From Nitrospira sp. (GTDB lineage Bacteria; Nitrospirota; Nitrospiria; Nitrospirales; Nitrospiraceae): a stretch of DNA of 41,406 nt. The notes under the pieces are model-generated. The model saw nothing but the letters and a program-made list of their open reading frames with translations. It made no database searches and was not told the origin of the DNA. The translations under genes and the position numbers were made by a program. The DNA lies in NCBI GenBank assembly GCA_022843785.1, contig JALHMZ010000024.1, positions 1-41,406 of the forward strand, in the 5' to 3' direction. Positions 32,320-41,296 of this stretch are shown piece by piece (the first letter of the stretch is position 1; every line of letters starts with the position of its first letter).

Positions 32320-32877
32320 ATGATACGGACTTTGTCTCTCTGCGTCGGATGCATCATCGGCCTGGTGACACTATCCGGGTGTGGAATAAACATGTTTACA
32401 GGCGAAAAAGCACCGGTGATTGCCGACGACGTAGAAAATCGAATGGGAACGTTGTCGTTCGCCACCGATCGGAGGATTGTGCTCGTACCGCTCCAAAAGA
32501 ATTCGGCGGGTGACGCCGGCCGGTTTTGCGCTGACCCGCCACTCGATGCCGACCAGAATATCACCAGCGCATTAGCAGCCATGCGCGACCTGTCTACCGA
32601 CAAGGTCGATGCAAGCGTGAAGATAGCCTTGGCTCGCTCCTTCGCGCAGATCTTACCGGCATTCGTCAGACGCACGCAGGGGCTTCAACTCTACCGGGAA
32701 GCCATGTACAACCTCTGTCAGAACTACCTCAACCATGCCATCGAAAAAGATGCGCTCCTGACCCAATCGCTGAAGATTCTAGACGTGTCGATGAAGTTGA
32801 TCGAACAGGAGCTGACACTTGCGCATGAGGCCATGGGCGAGCTCTCTCTGCCTGCTCCCGCGATGGCACGCCCATAG
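32320..32877 (+). CDS. Unknown lipoprotein 3
   Basis: 185 residues from the ATG at 32320, with GGAGG 7 nt upstream. Lipobox LSGC (Cys21). After the anchor comes RIVLVPLQKN, then RFCADPPLDADQNITSAL and an all-helical part with FVRRTQGLQLYREAMYNLCQ. I have seen this combination (FCA-PP-DA, then QGLQ-YR--MY-LCQ) in a widespread but unnamed lipoprotein family. Its conserved Cys (in RFCADP and LCQNY) may form a disulphide. It ends the envelope gene group that starts at the PhoD-like gene. Confidence 0.75.
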   Translation: MIRTLSLCVGCIIGLVTLSGCGINMFTGEKAPVIADDVENRMGTLSFATDRRIVLVPLQKNSAGDAGRFCADPPLDADQNITSALAAMRDLSTDKVDASVKIALARSFAQILPAFVRRTQGLQLYREAMYNLCQNYLNHAIEKDALLTQSLKILDVSMKLIEQELTLAHEAMGELSLPAPAMARP

Positions 32878-32894
32878 TTCGGATCACCGATGCA

Positions 32895-32932
32895 GGCGAG
32901 GCGTACTCTTCGGTACGTTGAGCCTGTGAGCG
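32895..32932 (-). repeat. Possible R1 internal fragment
   Basis: GGCGAGGCGTACTC then TTCGGTACGTTGAGCC and TGTGAGCG parallels the central part of R1 (CGTACTC, GTACGTTGAGCCTCTGAGCG). Both ends are lacking, so this is uncertain. Confidence 0.4.
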
Positions 32933-33032
32933 CCACGACCTGCCTGGGCGAAGTGGGTCGGCTGAGGCAGGGAACACAGCCTGGTTGACCTTGTCGGCAC
33001 CCTGCCACACACGCGGCATGTATAATGTGCTC

Positions 33033-33380
33033 ATGCGGGCGATTGCTTTCAGCATCCTCATAACCTTCATAGTCATGCGGCCAGGCCTTCTGACCGCTTC
33101 TGAAGACCGCCCATCTTCGCAGCCAAGCGCTCGAGAACGCTTGAATCAGGTCTTGAATCCTGAAAGCGGCATTCATGTCTACAAGAACCATCGTGGAACC
33201 GTCGAAAGCACGATCACGCTGCCAAACGGCGAGCGAATCATCACGGTACAACCACCCCACGGATCAGGACTCAATCTTGGCCCTCCCCTTCAATTGAACA
33301 GTCCGCCGCTCCAACTGCCTCCTCCACCCCCCATTCCAGCTCAACCACCGGCTCCGGAGTTTCCGCAGAAGGCACACTAA
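33033..33380 (+). CDS. Small secreted Pro-rich protein
   Basis: 115 residues starting MRAIAFSILITFIVM, a likely signal peptide. The mature part has ARERLNQVLNPESGIHVYKN then HRGTVESTITLPNGERIITV, a short beta-rich region, and a Pro/Leu-rich tail (PPLQLPPPPPIPAQPPAPEF). No family recognised. A TATAAT at 33021-33026 lies 6 nt before this ATG; an ATG at 33018 is in frame but would overlap that box. If the box is real, the mRNA would begin at or next to the ATG (leaderless). Confidence 0.6.
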   Translation: MRAIAFSILITFIVMRPGLLTASEDRPSSQPSARERLNQVLNPESGIHVYKNHRGTVESTITLPNGERIITVQPPHGSGLNLGPPLQLNSPPLQLPPPPPIPAQPPAPEFPQKAH

Positions 33381-33511
33381 AACAACCTTCGTTTCGCAAT
33401 CAGTCATGTCCCCCACCGCACCTCGCTCAAGCCTGTGCTCAAAACGACCGACACAATTGCAGAGGACCACCGACCACAGCACGCCAGGAACACACCACCA
33501 CACAGGGGGCC

Positions 33512-35584
33512 ATGGTGACGAACGCACAACTCGACCAGACCTGTATCAACACAATCCGCACTCTTTCGATGGACGCCGTGCAGCAGGCCAATTCCGGCCA
33601 CCCCGGAACCCCGATGGCCATGGCCCCGGTCGCCTACTGTCTGTGGCAACGAATCCTCCGATTCGATCCAAACGATCCGATTTGGCCGAACCGGGACCGG
33701 TTCGTGCTGTCGATGGGACACGCCTCCATGCTCCTCTATTCCCTGCTGCATTTGACCGGGGTGAAAGCGGTCAATCCCCAATACGAACGGCTGGGCGAGC
33801 TCTCCGTGCAACTGGATGACCTCAAACGATTCCGCCAGCTCAACAGCAAATGCGCCGGACACCCGGAATACCGCTGGACCTCCGGCGTGGAAACCACGAC
33901 CGGTCCTCTCGGGCAAGGGGTGGCCACCAGCGTCGGGATGGCGATCGCCGCCCAGTGGCAAGCCCGGTACTTCAATCGCCCTGGTTTCGACCTGTTCGAC
34001 TACGATGTCTATGCGCTCTGCGGCGATGGCTGCATGATGGAAGGTGTCACAGCCGAAGCGGCCTCTCTCGCGGCACACTTGAAACTGTCCAACCTCTGCT
34101 GGATCTACGACAACAATAAGATCACGATTGAAGGGCACACAGAGTGGGCCTTCAGTGAAGACGTAGCCACCCGGTTCATTGGATACGGATGGAACGTGAC
34201 CCGAGTCGGCGACGCCAACGATCTCGACCAGCTCGAACGGGCCTTGACCACGTTCAAAAAAGAAACGGATCGCCCGACGCTGATTATTGTCGACAGCCAT
34301 ATCGCCTATGGCTCCCCCAACAAACAAGACACCCACGCCGCACACGGCGAACCGCTGGGCGAAGAGGAAATCCGACTGACCAAACGGAACTACGGCTGGC
34401 CTGAACAGGAAAAGTTTCTGGTCCCAGATGGCGTCCGCGAGCATTTCCAGCAGGGCATGGGTCAACGTGGACAAGCGGCGCGCGCAGCCTGGATGGCCAC
34501 GTTTGAGGACTACCAACGCCAGTTTCCCCGGCTCGCCGGCCATCTCTCTCAAATGCAACAACGCCGACTGCCTGAAGGCTGGGACAAGGCTCTCCCCGTC
34601 TTCCCTCCCGATGCCAAGGGAATAGCCGGCCGCGATGCCTCGAGCACAATCCTCAACGCGCTGGCGCAAGAGATCCCGTGGCTGCTAGGAGGATCGGCGG
34701 ATCTGGCCCCCTCAACAAAAACCCGCTTGACCTTCGAAGGAGCCGGCGATTTCACGGCAACGGATCGCGGTGGGCGCAACCTGCATTTCGGCGTCCGGGA
34801 ACATGCGATGGGCTCCGTATTGAACGGACTCTCCCTCTCCAAAGTGCGTCCCTATGGATCCGGCTTCCTGATTTTCAGCGATTACAGCCGGGGCGCAATC
34901 CGCTTGAGCGCGCTGATGGAAATCCCTGTCATCCACATTTTCACGCATGATTCGATCGGAGTCGGCGAGGACGGGCCTACACATCAGCCGATCGAGCAAT
35001 TGGCCTCGCTGCGGGCGGTTCCACACCTCATCGTCCTTCGCCCTGCCGATGCAAACGAGGTGGCGGAAGCCTGGCGCGTCATTATGCAGATGCAGCACGA
35101 GCCGGTCGCGTTGATTCTGACCCGCCAGGCCCTCCCAACCATCAACCGGGCCACCTATGCCGCCGCATCCGGAGTGGCAAAAGGCGCCTACGTGTTGGCC
35201 GACGTGCCTGGAGGGAAACCGGACGTGCTGCTCCTCGCCAGCGGCAGTGAGGTCTGGCTCTGCCTTGAAGCAGCGGAGCAGTTGAAGGCACAAGGGATCA
35301 AGGCGCGCGTGGTGAGCATGCCCTCCTGGGAGCTATTCGAGCATCAGCCCCAACAGTATCGCGACAGCGTGATTCCTCCGACCGTCACAGCACGGGTCTG
35401 CGTGGAACAGGCTTCTACGTTCGGGTGGGCTCGCTATGCGGGGTTGGCGGGCGAGATCATCGGCATGCAATCGTTTGGAGCGTCGGCCCCGCTCAAGGAA
35501 CTCCAAAAGAAATTCGGGTTCACGACGGACAACGTCGTCGCGGCAGCGAACAGACAGCTCAGGAAACCCGCAAAAGCCGCCTGA
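33512..35584 (+). CDS. tkt: Transketolase
   Basis: 690 residues, full length for the family. Thiamine-diphosphate enzyme that moves two-carbon ketol units between sugar phosphates in the pentose phosphate pathway and, where present, the Calvin cycle. N-terminal signature DAVQQANSGHPGTPMAMAPV, the ThDP/Mg site GDGCMMEGVTAEAASLAAH then DNNKIT, HTEWAFSEDV, the catalytic Glu region in FGVREHAMG, and the phosphate-binding HDSIGVGEDGPTHQPIEQL. The start ATG at 33512 has a G-rich ribosome site (AGGGGG). It stands alone; the gap to the next gene (35585-35847) shows no gene and no clear terminator. Confidence 0.97.
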   Translation: MVTNAQLDQTCINTIRTLSMDAVQQANSGHPGTPMAMAPVAYCLWQRILRFDPNDPIWPNRDRFVLSMGHASMLLYSLLHLTGVKAVNPQYERLGELSVQLDDLKRFRQLNSKCAGHPEYRWTSGVETTTGPLGQGVATSVGMAIAAQWQARYFNRPGFDLFDYDVYALCGDGCMMEGVTAEAASLAAHLKLSNLCWIYDNNKITIEGHTEWAFSEDVATRFIGYGWNVTRVGDANDLDQLERALTTFKKETDRPTLIIVDSHIAYGSPNKQDTHAAHGEPLGEEEIRLTKRNYGWPEQEKFLVPDGVREHFQQGMGQRGQAARAAWMATFEDYQRQFPRLAGHLSQMQQRRLPEGWDKALPVFPPDAKGIAGRDASSTILNALAQEIPWLLGGSADLAPSTKTRLTFEGAGDFTATDRGGRNLHFGVREHAMGSVLNGLSLSKVRPYGSGFLIFSDYSRGAIRLSALMEIPVIHIFTHDSIGVGEDGPTHQPIEQLASLRAVPHLIVLRPADANEVAEAWRVIMQMQHEPVALILTRQALPTINRATYAAASGVAKGAYVLADVPGGKPDVLLLASGSEVWLCLEAAEQLKAQGIKARVVSMPSWELFEHQPQQYRDSVIPPTVTARVCVEQASTFGWARYAGLAGEIIGMQSFGASAPLKELQKKFGFTTDNVVAAANRQLRKPAKAA

Positions 35585-35847
35585 GGTTTTTGCAGCGTGC
35601 ATTCGTCTTGCGCGTCAACGAGAAGCGCATTTCTGAAATGACCGTGCGAAAGTTCCACGGCCAGTCTTCTCGGGCAGTACGCACAACAGCATCGAATATC
35701 GATAGCATCAGGCCGCCAGGAACGGGAGGATGCATCGGCTGACTCGACCCTCCTGCTCAATGGCTGAATCCGGCATGCCGTATGCTGTTAACCAATACTG
35801 CGAGTTTGTAAGACCAGACCCCGGATCTAGATTGCCATCCTCCCGCA

Positions 35848-37077
35848 CTATTGCGTGATCGTAACTGTGATCGGCACAATGACTGCGGTGGGTATTACTC
35901 CATCTCCATACTGCCAAATCCTGATCTCTCCTCTGTGCGTCCCGACTGCAAGTGCCCCGGTCGCGACACTGACCGTCACGACACCGTTCTGATTCCCATC
36001 TCCGGGACTGAAGGAGATCCACGATGCGGTATCATTCAGATACCATAACAATATTCCACCACCAATATTGGAGATATTAAAGGATCGAGGCGCTGGATTG
36101 GAACCGCCTCGTCTCGCAGTGAACGAAAGACTTGTCGGACTCACACCGGCGGCCGGAGGCAAGGAAGATCCGGCCGTGATGGTGAACGTCACCGGCACAG
36201 TAACCGAAGAAGCGCCGGTTGCGGCGATGATGATACTATGGGTATAGGTTCCAACGGCCAGCGTTCCGGTCGAGACATTCACTCTTACCGAAGCATTCCC
36301 GCTGCCTGAATTCTGACTGAGCGACAGCCACCCTGTATTTTCGCTGGCCGTCCAATTGAGTGTCCCCCCTCCCGCGTTGGTGATGGTCAGGGTTTGGTAT
36401 CCGGGGTTGGACCCGCCCTGAGCGGCTGCGAACGTGAAACTCATGGGGCTTGCTTGGATGACCGGCACGGACGCGTTCGTAACCGTGAATGTCACCGGCA
36501 CGGTGACGGAGGCGGCTCCCGACGCGCTGATGACGATGGATACGCTATAGGTCCCGGCAACCAGGCCCCCCGTCGTGACATTCACTCTGACCGCAGCATT
36601 CCCGCTGCCTGAAGTCTGGCTGAGTGACAGCCACCCCGTATTTTCGCTGGCTGTCCAGCTAAGTGTACCCCCTCCTGCATTCGTGATATTCAACGGTTGG
36701 TACGCAGGGTTGGCTCCGCCCTGAGTGGCTGCGAACGTAAAGCTCGTTGGACTCACTCCGATTATCGGAGGAACGCCGGAAGACGGGGTGTACGTGACGA
36801 GGGAGCTTGACGGGGATTCAGCATTTTGAAAATCAAACGCGGTCACGAAGTAATATTGGGTCGTGGCCGGGGTTCCGAAATTGAAGCTGGTTACCGGTCC
36901 GAGCGTGGCAAGAAGCATCGCGTTACCGGAGGTCGGAGAGCAGTTCGCAACCGTGCAAGAATAGACGCGATAGCCCGCCAAATCTGTTTCACTGTTGGCG
37001 GTCCACGTCAATGTGGCACCCCATGCCGTAGCCGACCAGAATGTGAGGACTATGGCAATCATCCGTACCAGATTCAT
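35848..37077 (-). CDS. Secreted protein with fibronectin-type and three BACON-like repeats
   Basis: 409 residues from the ATG at 37077 (GGAAGGAAC 6-7 nt upstream; an ORF start at 37119 lacks this). Signal MNLVRMIAIVLTFWSATAWG. A fibronectin III-like domain (TLTWTANSETDLAGYRVYSC) is followed by three Ig-like units of about 95 residues, each with SPTSFTFAA..GG-NP, ITNAGGGTLSWTASENTGW, LSLS, GTYSVSI and VTVPVTFT, the BACON-type pattern found in surface and carbohydrate-associated proteins. Units 1 and 2 are nearly identical, indicating recent duplication; unit 3 is more diverged. No anchor or enzyme domain. Probably an extracellular adhesion or matrix protein. Confidence 0.83.
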   Translation of the reverse strand: MNLVRMIAIVLTFWSATAWGATLTWTANSETDLAGYRVYSCTVANCSPTSGNAMLLATLGPVTSFNFGTPATTQYYFVTAFDFQNAESPSSSLVTYTPSSGVPPIIGVSPTSFTFAATQGGANPAYQPLNITNAGGGTLSWTASENTGWLSLSQTSGSGNAAVRVNVTTGGLVAGTYSVSIVISASGAASVTVPVTFTVTNASVPVIQASPMSFTFAAAQGGSNPGYQTLTITNAGGGTLNWTASENTGWLSLSQNSGSGNASVRVNVSTGTLAVGTYTHSIIIAATGASSVTVPVTFTITAGSSLPPAAGVSPTSLSFTARRGGSNPAPRSFNISNIGGGILLWYLNDTASWISFSPGDGNQNGVVTVSVATGALAVGTHRGEIRIWQYGDGVIPTAVIVPITVTITQ

Positions 37078-37910
37078 ATAATGTTCCTTCCAGACAATGT
37101 TCCTGCTGTGAAGCAGCACATCAGAAGAACCTGATTCTCAACGTTCTTCCTCACGCCCTACGCTCAGAATTTCCGCCTCGACCATCTTCTGCCTTGCTTG
37201 AGAGACAGATATTCACCGGATAAACGCTCGTCACCATCTACAGATGTCATAACCTTGACCTCCTATTTCCCGTTCCACTCGGTTGTGTCTCCGACGGAAC
37301 AGGGAAACTCTGTTGTCCGATGAAATACCTGCTACGAAGGGCCGCCAGGCAGGAAAATCCACGGAGAGGTGATGGAGATCAGTTCATTGCTTTCTCAGGA
37401 GAGCAATGCGCGTGCCATCCATAAACGCTCTTAAGTTATTGATACACAACACATATATTTGTATATTTAAGATTCAATTTCAAACTGGTGTAGGTGAACC
37501 ATTTAGCAGCCTCACGGCTTCACCACGCCAAGCACTGGATTTATAACGACATATTCACATGTAGTGGTTTTCCTACATCAAATACAGATCCCTTGTCCTC
37601 TAAATCTGGACTTATCCTTCTACCGCATCAAATCTTCCAGCTGGACTCCGTGGCGGGTTGCTGACACTCAACCGGCTTGATTGCTAAAACAGTTGATGAG
37701 TATTGCTTGTCTCGCATGAGTCTTCCCAAGCCCCACCTGCTTCGTTGACCCCCTTCTTGTTCTTTTGCGAATTTGGACGACAGTTTCCGCCATGTGTGGC
37801 AGACGACTCTGTTCGCCTTGCAATGTGACGAGACCAGGTGTTGACAGCCCCTGCGGTCGCCACTAGGCTGTGTGGGCTCACATTGGACCAACCATGCGGG
37901 AGGAATGCCG
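37078..37910. other. Long intergenic region with an AT-rich core
   Basis: About 830 bases without a supported gene. 37425-37500 is clearly AT-rich (ATACACAACACATATATTTG and following), unlike the neighbours. It is followed by GGTGAA..TTCACC (about 37493-37524), a possible hairpin. It should hold promoters for the leftward BACON gene and the rightward PilZ gene; I could not place them with confidence. Confidence 0.4.
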
Positions 37911-38231
37911 GTGAGTGAAGAGTCTAGACAGGTCCAACGTTTTGCGGTTCAACTTCCGGTTCTGTTCGGCGACCAGGCCCCCTCGGAACAGGGGACGATC
38001 CTCAACATTTCAATGGAGGGCTGCGCCTTGACGGCTGAACGCATCCCGGAACTACACACGCACGTGTCGATCCAGATAGATCTGCCGGACGGCACGGAAC
38101 CGATTGACATTGAATTGGCCGGAGTTCGGTGGGTGACTGACTATCGATGCGGGCTGGAGTTCATCCGGGTATCCGGCGAATCGCTGGCACGGCTGCGAGC
38201 GTTCATCGCATTGCTGAAAAACACCCCGTAG
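37911..38231 (+). CDS. Single-domain PilZ protein
   Basis: 106 residues from the GTG at 37911, chosen because GGGAGG (37898-37903) lies 7 nt upstream; an ATG at 37905 is too close to it. PilZ c-di-GMP-binding domain: the N-terminal Arg motif appears as RQVQRF and the NxSxxG motif as NISMEG, both partly conserved, followed by GVRWVTDYRCGLEFI. Such single-domain adaptors often regulate type IV pili. It is convergent with the PilB-type ATPase gene, 36 bases away, which suits that role. Confidence 0.85.
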   Translation: MSEESRQVQRFAVQLPVLFGDQAPSEQGTILNISMEGCALTAERIPELHTHVSIQIDLPDGTEPIDIELAGVRWVTDYRCGLEFIRVSGESLARLRAFIALLKNTP

Positions 38232-38267
38232 CATGCCGCAGCCTGCGCACGCCGGACAGGGTCGGGT

Positions 38268-40019
38268 TTACTTCATCGCCACAGCACGAATCTGGCGATA
38301 CGTCGTGACTCCGCGTAATACTTTTTGTATGCCGTCTTGCACCAACGTCACCATTCCCTCGCGCATCGCGACCTTCAGGATTTCCGCTGACCTGGCCTTC
38401 GATTGGATCAGGCCCTTCACGTCTTCCGAACCAACCAGAAGCTCGTGCAGCGGAACACGCCCTTTGAAGCCGGTTTTATTGCAGACTTCGCAGCCTCGTC
38501 CCCGATACAACATCAAGCTGTCCGCATACTCGACTCCGAGCCGTTCCCAATAGCCCGCCCCATAGCCCTGAACAAGCTCGTCGTATTCCTGCCGCGTCGG
38601 ATGGTACCCCTCTTTGCACGCTTCACAAATGCGTTTACATAAACGTTTGGCCACAATGCCCTGCATGGCATCGGCAAAATTGAAGGAGTCGCATCCCATA
38701 TCGAGCAGTCGCGTGACTGTCTCGACCGCACTGTTCGTATGCAGCGTGCTCAGCACCAGATGTCCCGTCAGCGACGCCTCAATCGCGATGTCGGCGGTCT
38801 CTTTGTCGCGCATCTCGCCGATCATGATGACGTCCGGGTCCGCCCGCAGAAACGCCCTCAGTGCAGCGGCAAAGGTGAATCCGATCTTGGGATGTACCTG
38901 GACCTGCCGCAATCCTTCCTGAGTGATCTCGATCGGATCCTCCGCCGTCCATATTTTCCGCTCGTCGGTATTGATATGCCTTAGGATGGCATGCAGCGTC
39001 GTCGTTTTCCCGGACCCGGTCGGCCCCACGCATAACACGATGCCATGCGGTTTGAGCGAGAGGGATTTGATGGTCTGCAGGATGTCCTCCGAAAACTCCA
39101 TCACGTCCAACGGCATCGTCTCCTTGGCCGTCAGCAAACGCATCACGACGTCCTCGTTACCGCCGGCCGTCGGGAGCGTTGCGATCCGCAGTTCTATCTG
39201 GCGGTCCTTGGCCAGTTTGTACCGGATCTTTCCGTCTTGCGGCTTCCGTCGTTCCGCGATATCCAGGTGCGCCATGATCTTGATACGGGAGATGATCGCC
39301 CGTCGATACACCGCGGGAATCCGCATGTACGTGAAACACGTGCCGTCGACACGGAGACGCACCGCAGTTTCCTTCTTGTCCGAATAGGGCTCAATATGCA
39401 CGTCGGACGCATTCAGGCGGTAGGCATCCGCAATCACCTGATTGGCCAGCCGTACGATCGCGGAATCGTTTTCGTCAACGTCTCCTTTGTCCGCCTCACT
39501 GGTTCTCTCTGATCCCGCCTCATTGACCAGCTCTCCAAGAATCTCCGTGATCGACGCCCCGTCCGCCTGCCCGGTCACGACGAGAATATACTGTTCAATA
39601 TCACGGCGGAGACCGACCGAAAACCGGACTGTGACGCCGGGAAAGGCCCGACGGATATCAAGCCCCTTGTCCAGGTCATGCGGGTCATTAATGACAACGT
39701 CCAGTACGGTTCCTTGGCGCTTCAGCGGAATCCAGGCGCTGTTCCTGAGGTAATCGAAGCTGAGATTTTTCAAGAGGTCCGGATCGATGACGGTCCGTTC
39801 ATCGAAGGGCACATACGGACACTGATAGAACTCACTCAGCGCCGCACCGAGATCGCTCTTCGGCACGCGATACTTATCGAGGAGAACGGTTTCCAGATCC
39901 ACTTCGCGGGATAAGGCTTCTTTGACGGCGGCATCCAGGTCATCCTGCCTGATCAGGCCACGGTAGGCAAGGCAGTCCAACAGACTACGCTCCATCGCTC
40001 TTCGGAACTGTTTCGCCAT
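38268..40019 (-). CDS. PilB/GspE-type secretion ATPase with MshEN-like N-terminus
   Basis: 583 residues from the ATG at 40019; the frame stays open to 40340, but those codons give implausible protein. The N-terminal domain (RGLIRQDDLDAAVKEALSRE then LLDKYRVPKSDLGAALSEFY) is the T2SSE_N/MshEN fold, which in many homologues binds c-di-GMP. The ATPase core has Walker A GPTGSGKTTTLHAI, an Asp box (AEDPIE), Walker B DPDVIMIGEMRDKETADIA and a zinc tetracysteine (CKRICEAC ... GCEVC). It powers type IV pilus extension or type II secretion; no pilin, PilC or secretin gene is in the window, so the exact system is open. Confidence 0.93.
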   Translation of the reverse strand: MAKQFRRAMERSLLDCLAYRGLIRQDDLDAAVKEALSREVDLETVLLDKYRVPKSDLGAALSEFYQCPYVPFDERTVIDPDLLKNLSFDYLRNSAWIPLKRQGTVLDVVINDPHDLDKGLDIRRAFPGVTVRFSVGLRRDIEQYILVVTGQADGASITEILGELVNEAGSERTSEADKGDVDENDSAIVRLANQVIADAYRLNASDVHIEPYSDKKETAVRLRVDGTCFTYMRIPAVYRRAIISRIKIMAHLDIAERRKPQDGKIRYKLAKDRQIELRIATLPTAGGNEDVVMRLLTAKETMPLDVMEFSEDILQTIKSLSLKPHGIVLCVGPTGSGKTTTLHAILRHINTDERKIWTAEDPIEITQEGLRQVQVHPKIGFTFAAALRAFLRADPDVIMIGEMRDKETADIAIEASLTGHLVLSTLHTNSAVETVTRLLDMGCDSFNFADAMQGIVAKRLCKRICEACKEGYHPTRQEYDELVQGYGAGYWERLGVEYADSLMLYRGRGCEVCNKTGFKGRVPLHELLVGSEDVKGLIQSKARSAEILKVAMREGMVTLVQDGIQKVLRGVTTYRQIRAVAMK

Positions 40020-40399
40020 GCTGGATTTCGTCAATACGGCGGCTGTGTTGCCCGGCCCAATGCTGCGTATGGCTATCTTACCCCATGCTGTGCGACCGGC
40101 AATAAGAAGTTGAAATTGTTCACGATCGAACGATGAAGAACATAAGTGACGTTTGGAGGTGGACAGGAAATCGCTCGGACTGGCAATCGACGATCTTGAC
40201 AGAGCACCACAAGGCCCTGCCAAGATATATGGGTTGAGGTTTGAAACGGAGGGACCAACAGATGAGCCAGGACAACCATCCAAAGCCGTCAACGGAGGAA
40301 TTCGACCCTTTCTCCTGAAGGAATGACGCGAGAATCGCACAGAGGGCTACTCTCTCCCTCCAAATTCCACCTGGTGGACAATCGGTTTTATCTCTCAGT
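40020..40399. other. Intergenic between the secretion ATPase and the small secreted protein
   Basis: No supported gene. Both flanking genes run leftward; the ATPase promoter is predicted at 40075-40102. Confidence 0.45.
40075..40102 (-). promoter_or_regulatory. Probable sigma-70-type promoter of the secretion ATPase gene
   Basis: On the reverse strand TTGCCG (40102-40097) and TAAGAT (40080-40075) are separated by 16 nt, about 56 nt before the chosen ATG at 40019. This also supports that start over the upstream extension to 40340. Confidence 0.4.
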
Positions 40400-40810
40400 T
40401 CAGTCCACGCTGCAAGCCAGGGTCCACAGATCTTTGGCAATCGTCCCGGATTCCAGTTGGCCTACGGGCTCCCATTCCTGATTGGGAGGACTGGTCTTCA
40501 ACACCATCTCACCGCTCTCCATTGCGCCGGCATAATGCATAATCGTCAGCAGCCTCGTGCGTGATTTGCCACAGTCATATTCCCGTTGCATCTTGGCGGA
40601 GCGAAACGAGATACCCCCCTCCTTGGTCTGCGTGGTTTTAAAGTCGTAGAGGACCCAGAGACTTCGTTGGTTTTCATTGCGTTCGATGGTGGAGGGATCA
40701 ATATAAATCGTCAGACCCAGCTTCTCATCCCCCCCAAGCGATACCCAGCCGGCATACGCCGGGCCAACAGCGATGCACGACAAAAGCAGAATCATCACCC
40801 AGCGCATCAT
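40400..40810 (-). CDS. Small secreted protein, surface-adhesin E-like
   Basis: 136 residues from the ATG at 40810, with GAGAGGA upstream; the frame could extend to 40867 but the signal peptide MMRWVMILLLSCIAVGPAYA starts here. The mature part has GLTIYIDPSTIERNENQRSL then WVLYDFKTTQ, SAKMQREYDCG, and a closing WEPVGQLESG..LWTLAC. This pattern (YID-STI, WVL-D, S---EYDC, W-P----C) is that of the surface-adhesin protein E-like family, of uncertain function. Two conserved Cys probably form a disulphide. Confidence 0.78.
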   Translation of the reverse strand: MMRWVMILLLSCIAVGPAYAGWVSLGGDEKLGLTIYIDPSTIERNENQRSLWVLYDFKTTQTKEGGISFRSAKMQREYDCGKSRTRLLTIMHYAGAMESGEMVLKTSPPNQEWEPVGQLESGTIAKDLWTLACSVD

Positions 40811-40910
40811 GCGATCCTCTCCCTTGTCATGTAGTCTCAACGAAACCCCGAATGGTCTATACCACACTTCATATCAACCGCTGACGCTGTATTGTAGCAG
40901 TGTAGCGGCT

Positions 40911-40955
40911 GACAAAAGAAAAAGCCCGCTGGTCTTTCGACCAACGGGCCCTTTT
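40911..40955 (-). terminator. Intrinsic terminator
   Basis: GCCCGCTGGTC (40924-40934) pairs with GACCAACGGGC (40939-40949), 11 positions with one mismatch and a 4-nt loop. On the leftward strand it is followed by TTTTTCTTTT; on the rightward strand only by CTTTT. It therefore mainly stops leftward transcription coming from the rRNA side before the 40810 gene. Confidence 0.8.
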
Positions 40956-41244
40956 GAAACCCAGCAGAAGTTCAAACTTTCTCACCCACCCGCCCCCGAG
41001 CCTGCCGAGACAGGCTCTTTTCCCGTGGGCTTGCTCGTACTGACGCACTGAATCTTAATTTTCCCCCAGAAAACGCTGCTATCCACAAGCGATTGCAGCA
41101 CGCGTCGTTTCTCTTAGCTCACGGGTTACGCTGATCCACTGGCGGGTGACGTTGACCTGGGAGCCCCGCCGCCTGCAGCGGGGTCCCTACACCGGGCGGG
41201 GTGCGAAGCCGGCTGGGCTGGTCAACGGCAGGACCCGCCATCTC
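40956..41244. other. Region between two terminators downstream of the 5S gene
   Basis: No protein gene or tRNA found. Contains small hairpins, e.g. GAGCCTG..CAGGCTC (about 40998-41019) and CCCCGC..GCGGGG (about 41163-41182). Confidence 0.45.
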
Positions 41245-41287
41245 AAAATAAAAATAAAAGAGCCCGCTAGATTGCTCTAGCGGGCTC
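41245..41287 (-). terminator. Intrinsic terminator of the rRNA operon
   Basis: GAGCCCGCTAGA (41260-41271) and TCTAGCGGGCTC (41276-41287) form a perfect 12-bp stem with a TTGC loop. On the leftward strand it is followed by TTTTATTTTTATTTT. It lies just downstream of the 5S rRNA gene. Confidence 0.92.
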
Positions 41288-41296
41288 CTTTTTGTA

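Noticed and set aside
33404..34669. Leftward open frame of 421 codons opposite transketolase
   Set aside because: Antisense shadow; transketolase motifs on the + strand are unambiguous.
40020..40340. N-terminal extension of the secretion ATPase to 40340
   Set aside because: The added sequence is Ser/Arg-rich without domain, and a promoter-like element lies at 40075-40102.
41100..41244. tRNA or small RNA gene next to the 5S gene
   Set aside because: Only simple GC hairpins; no cloverleaf could be drawn.
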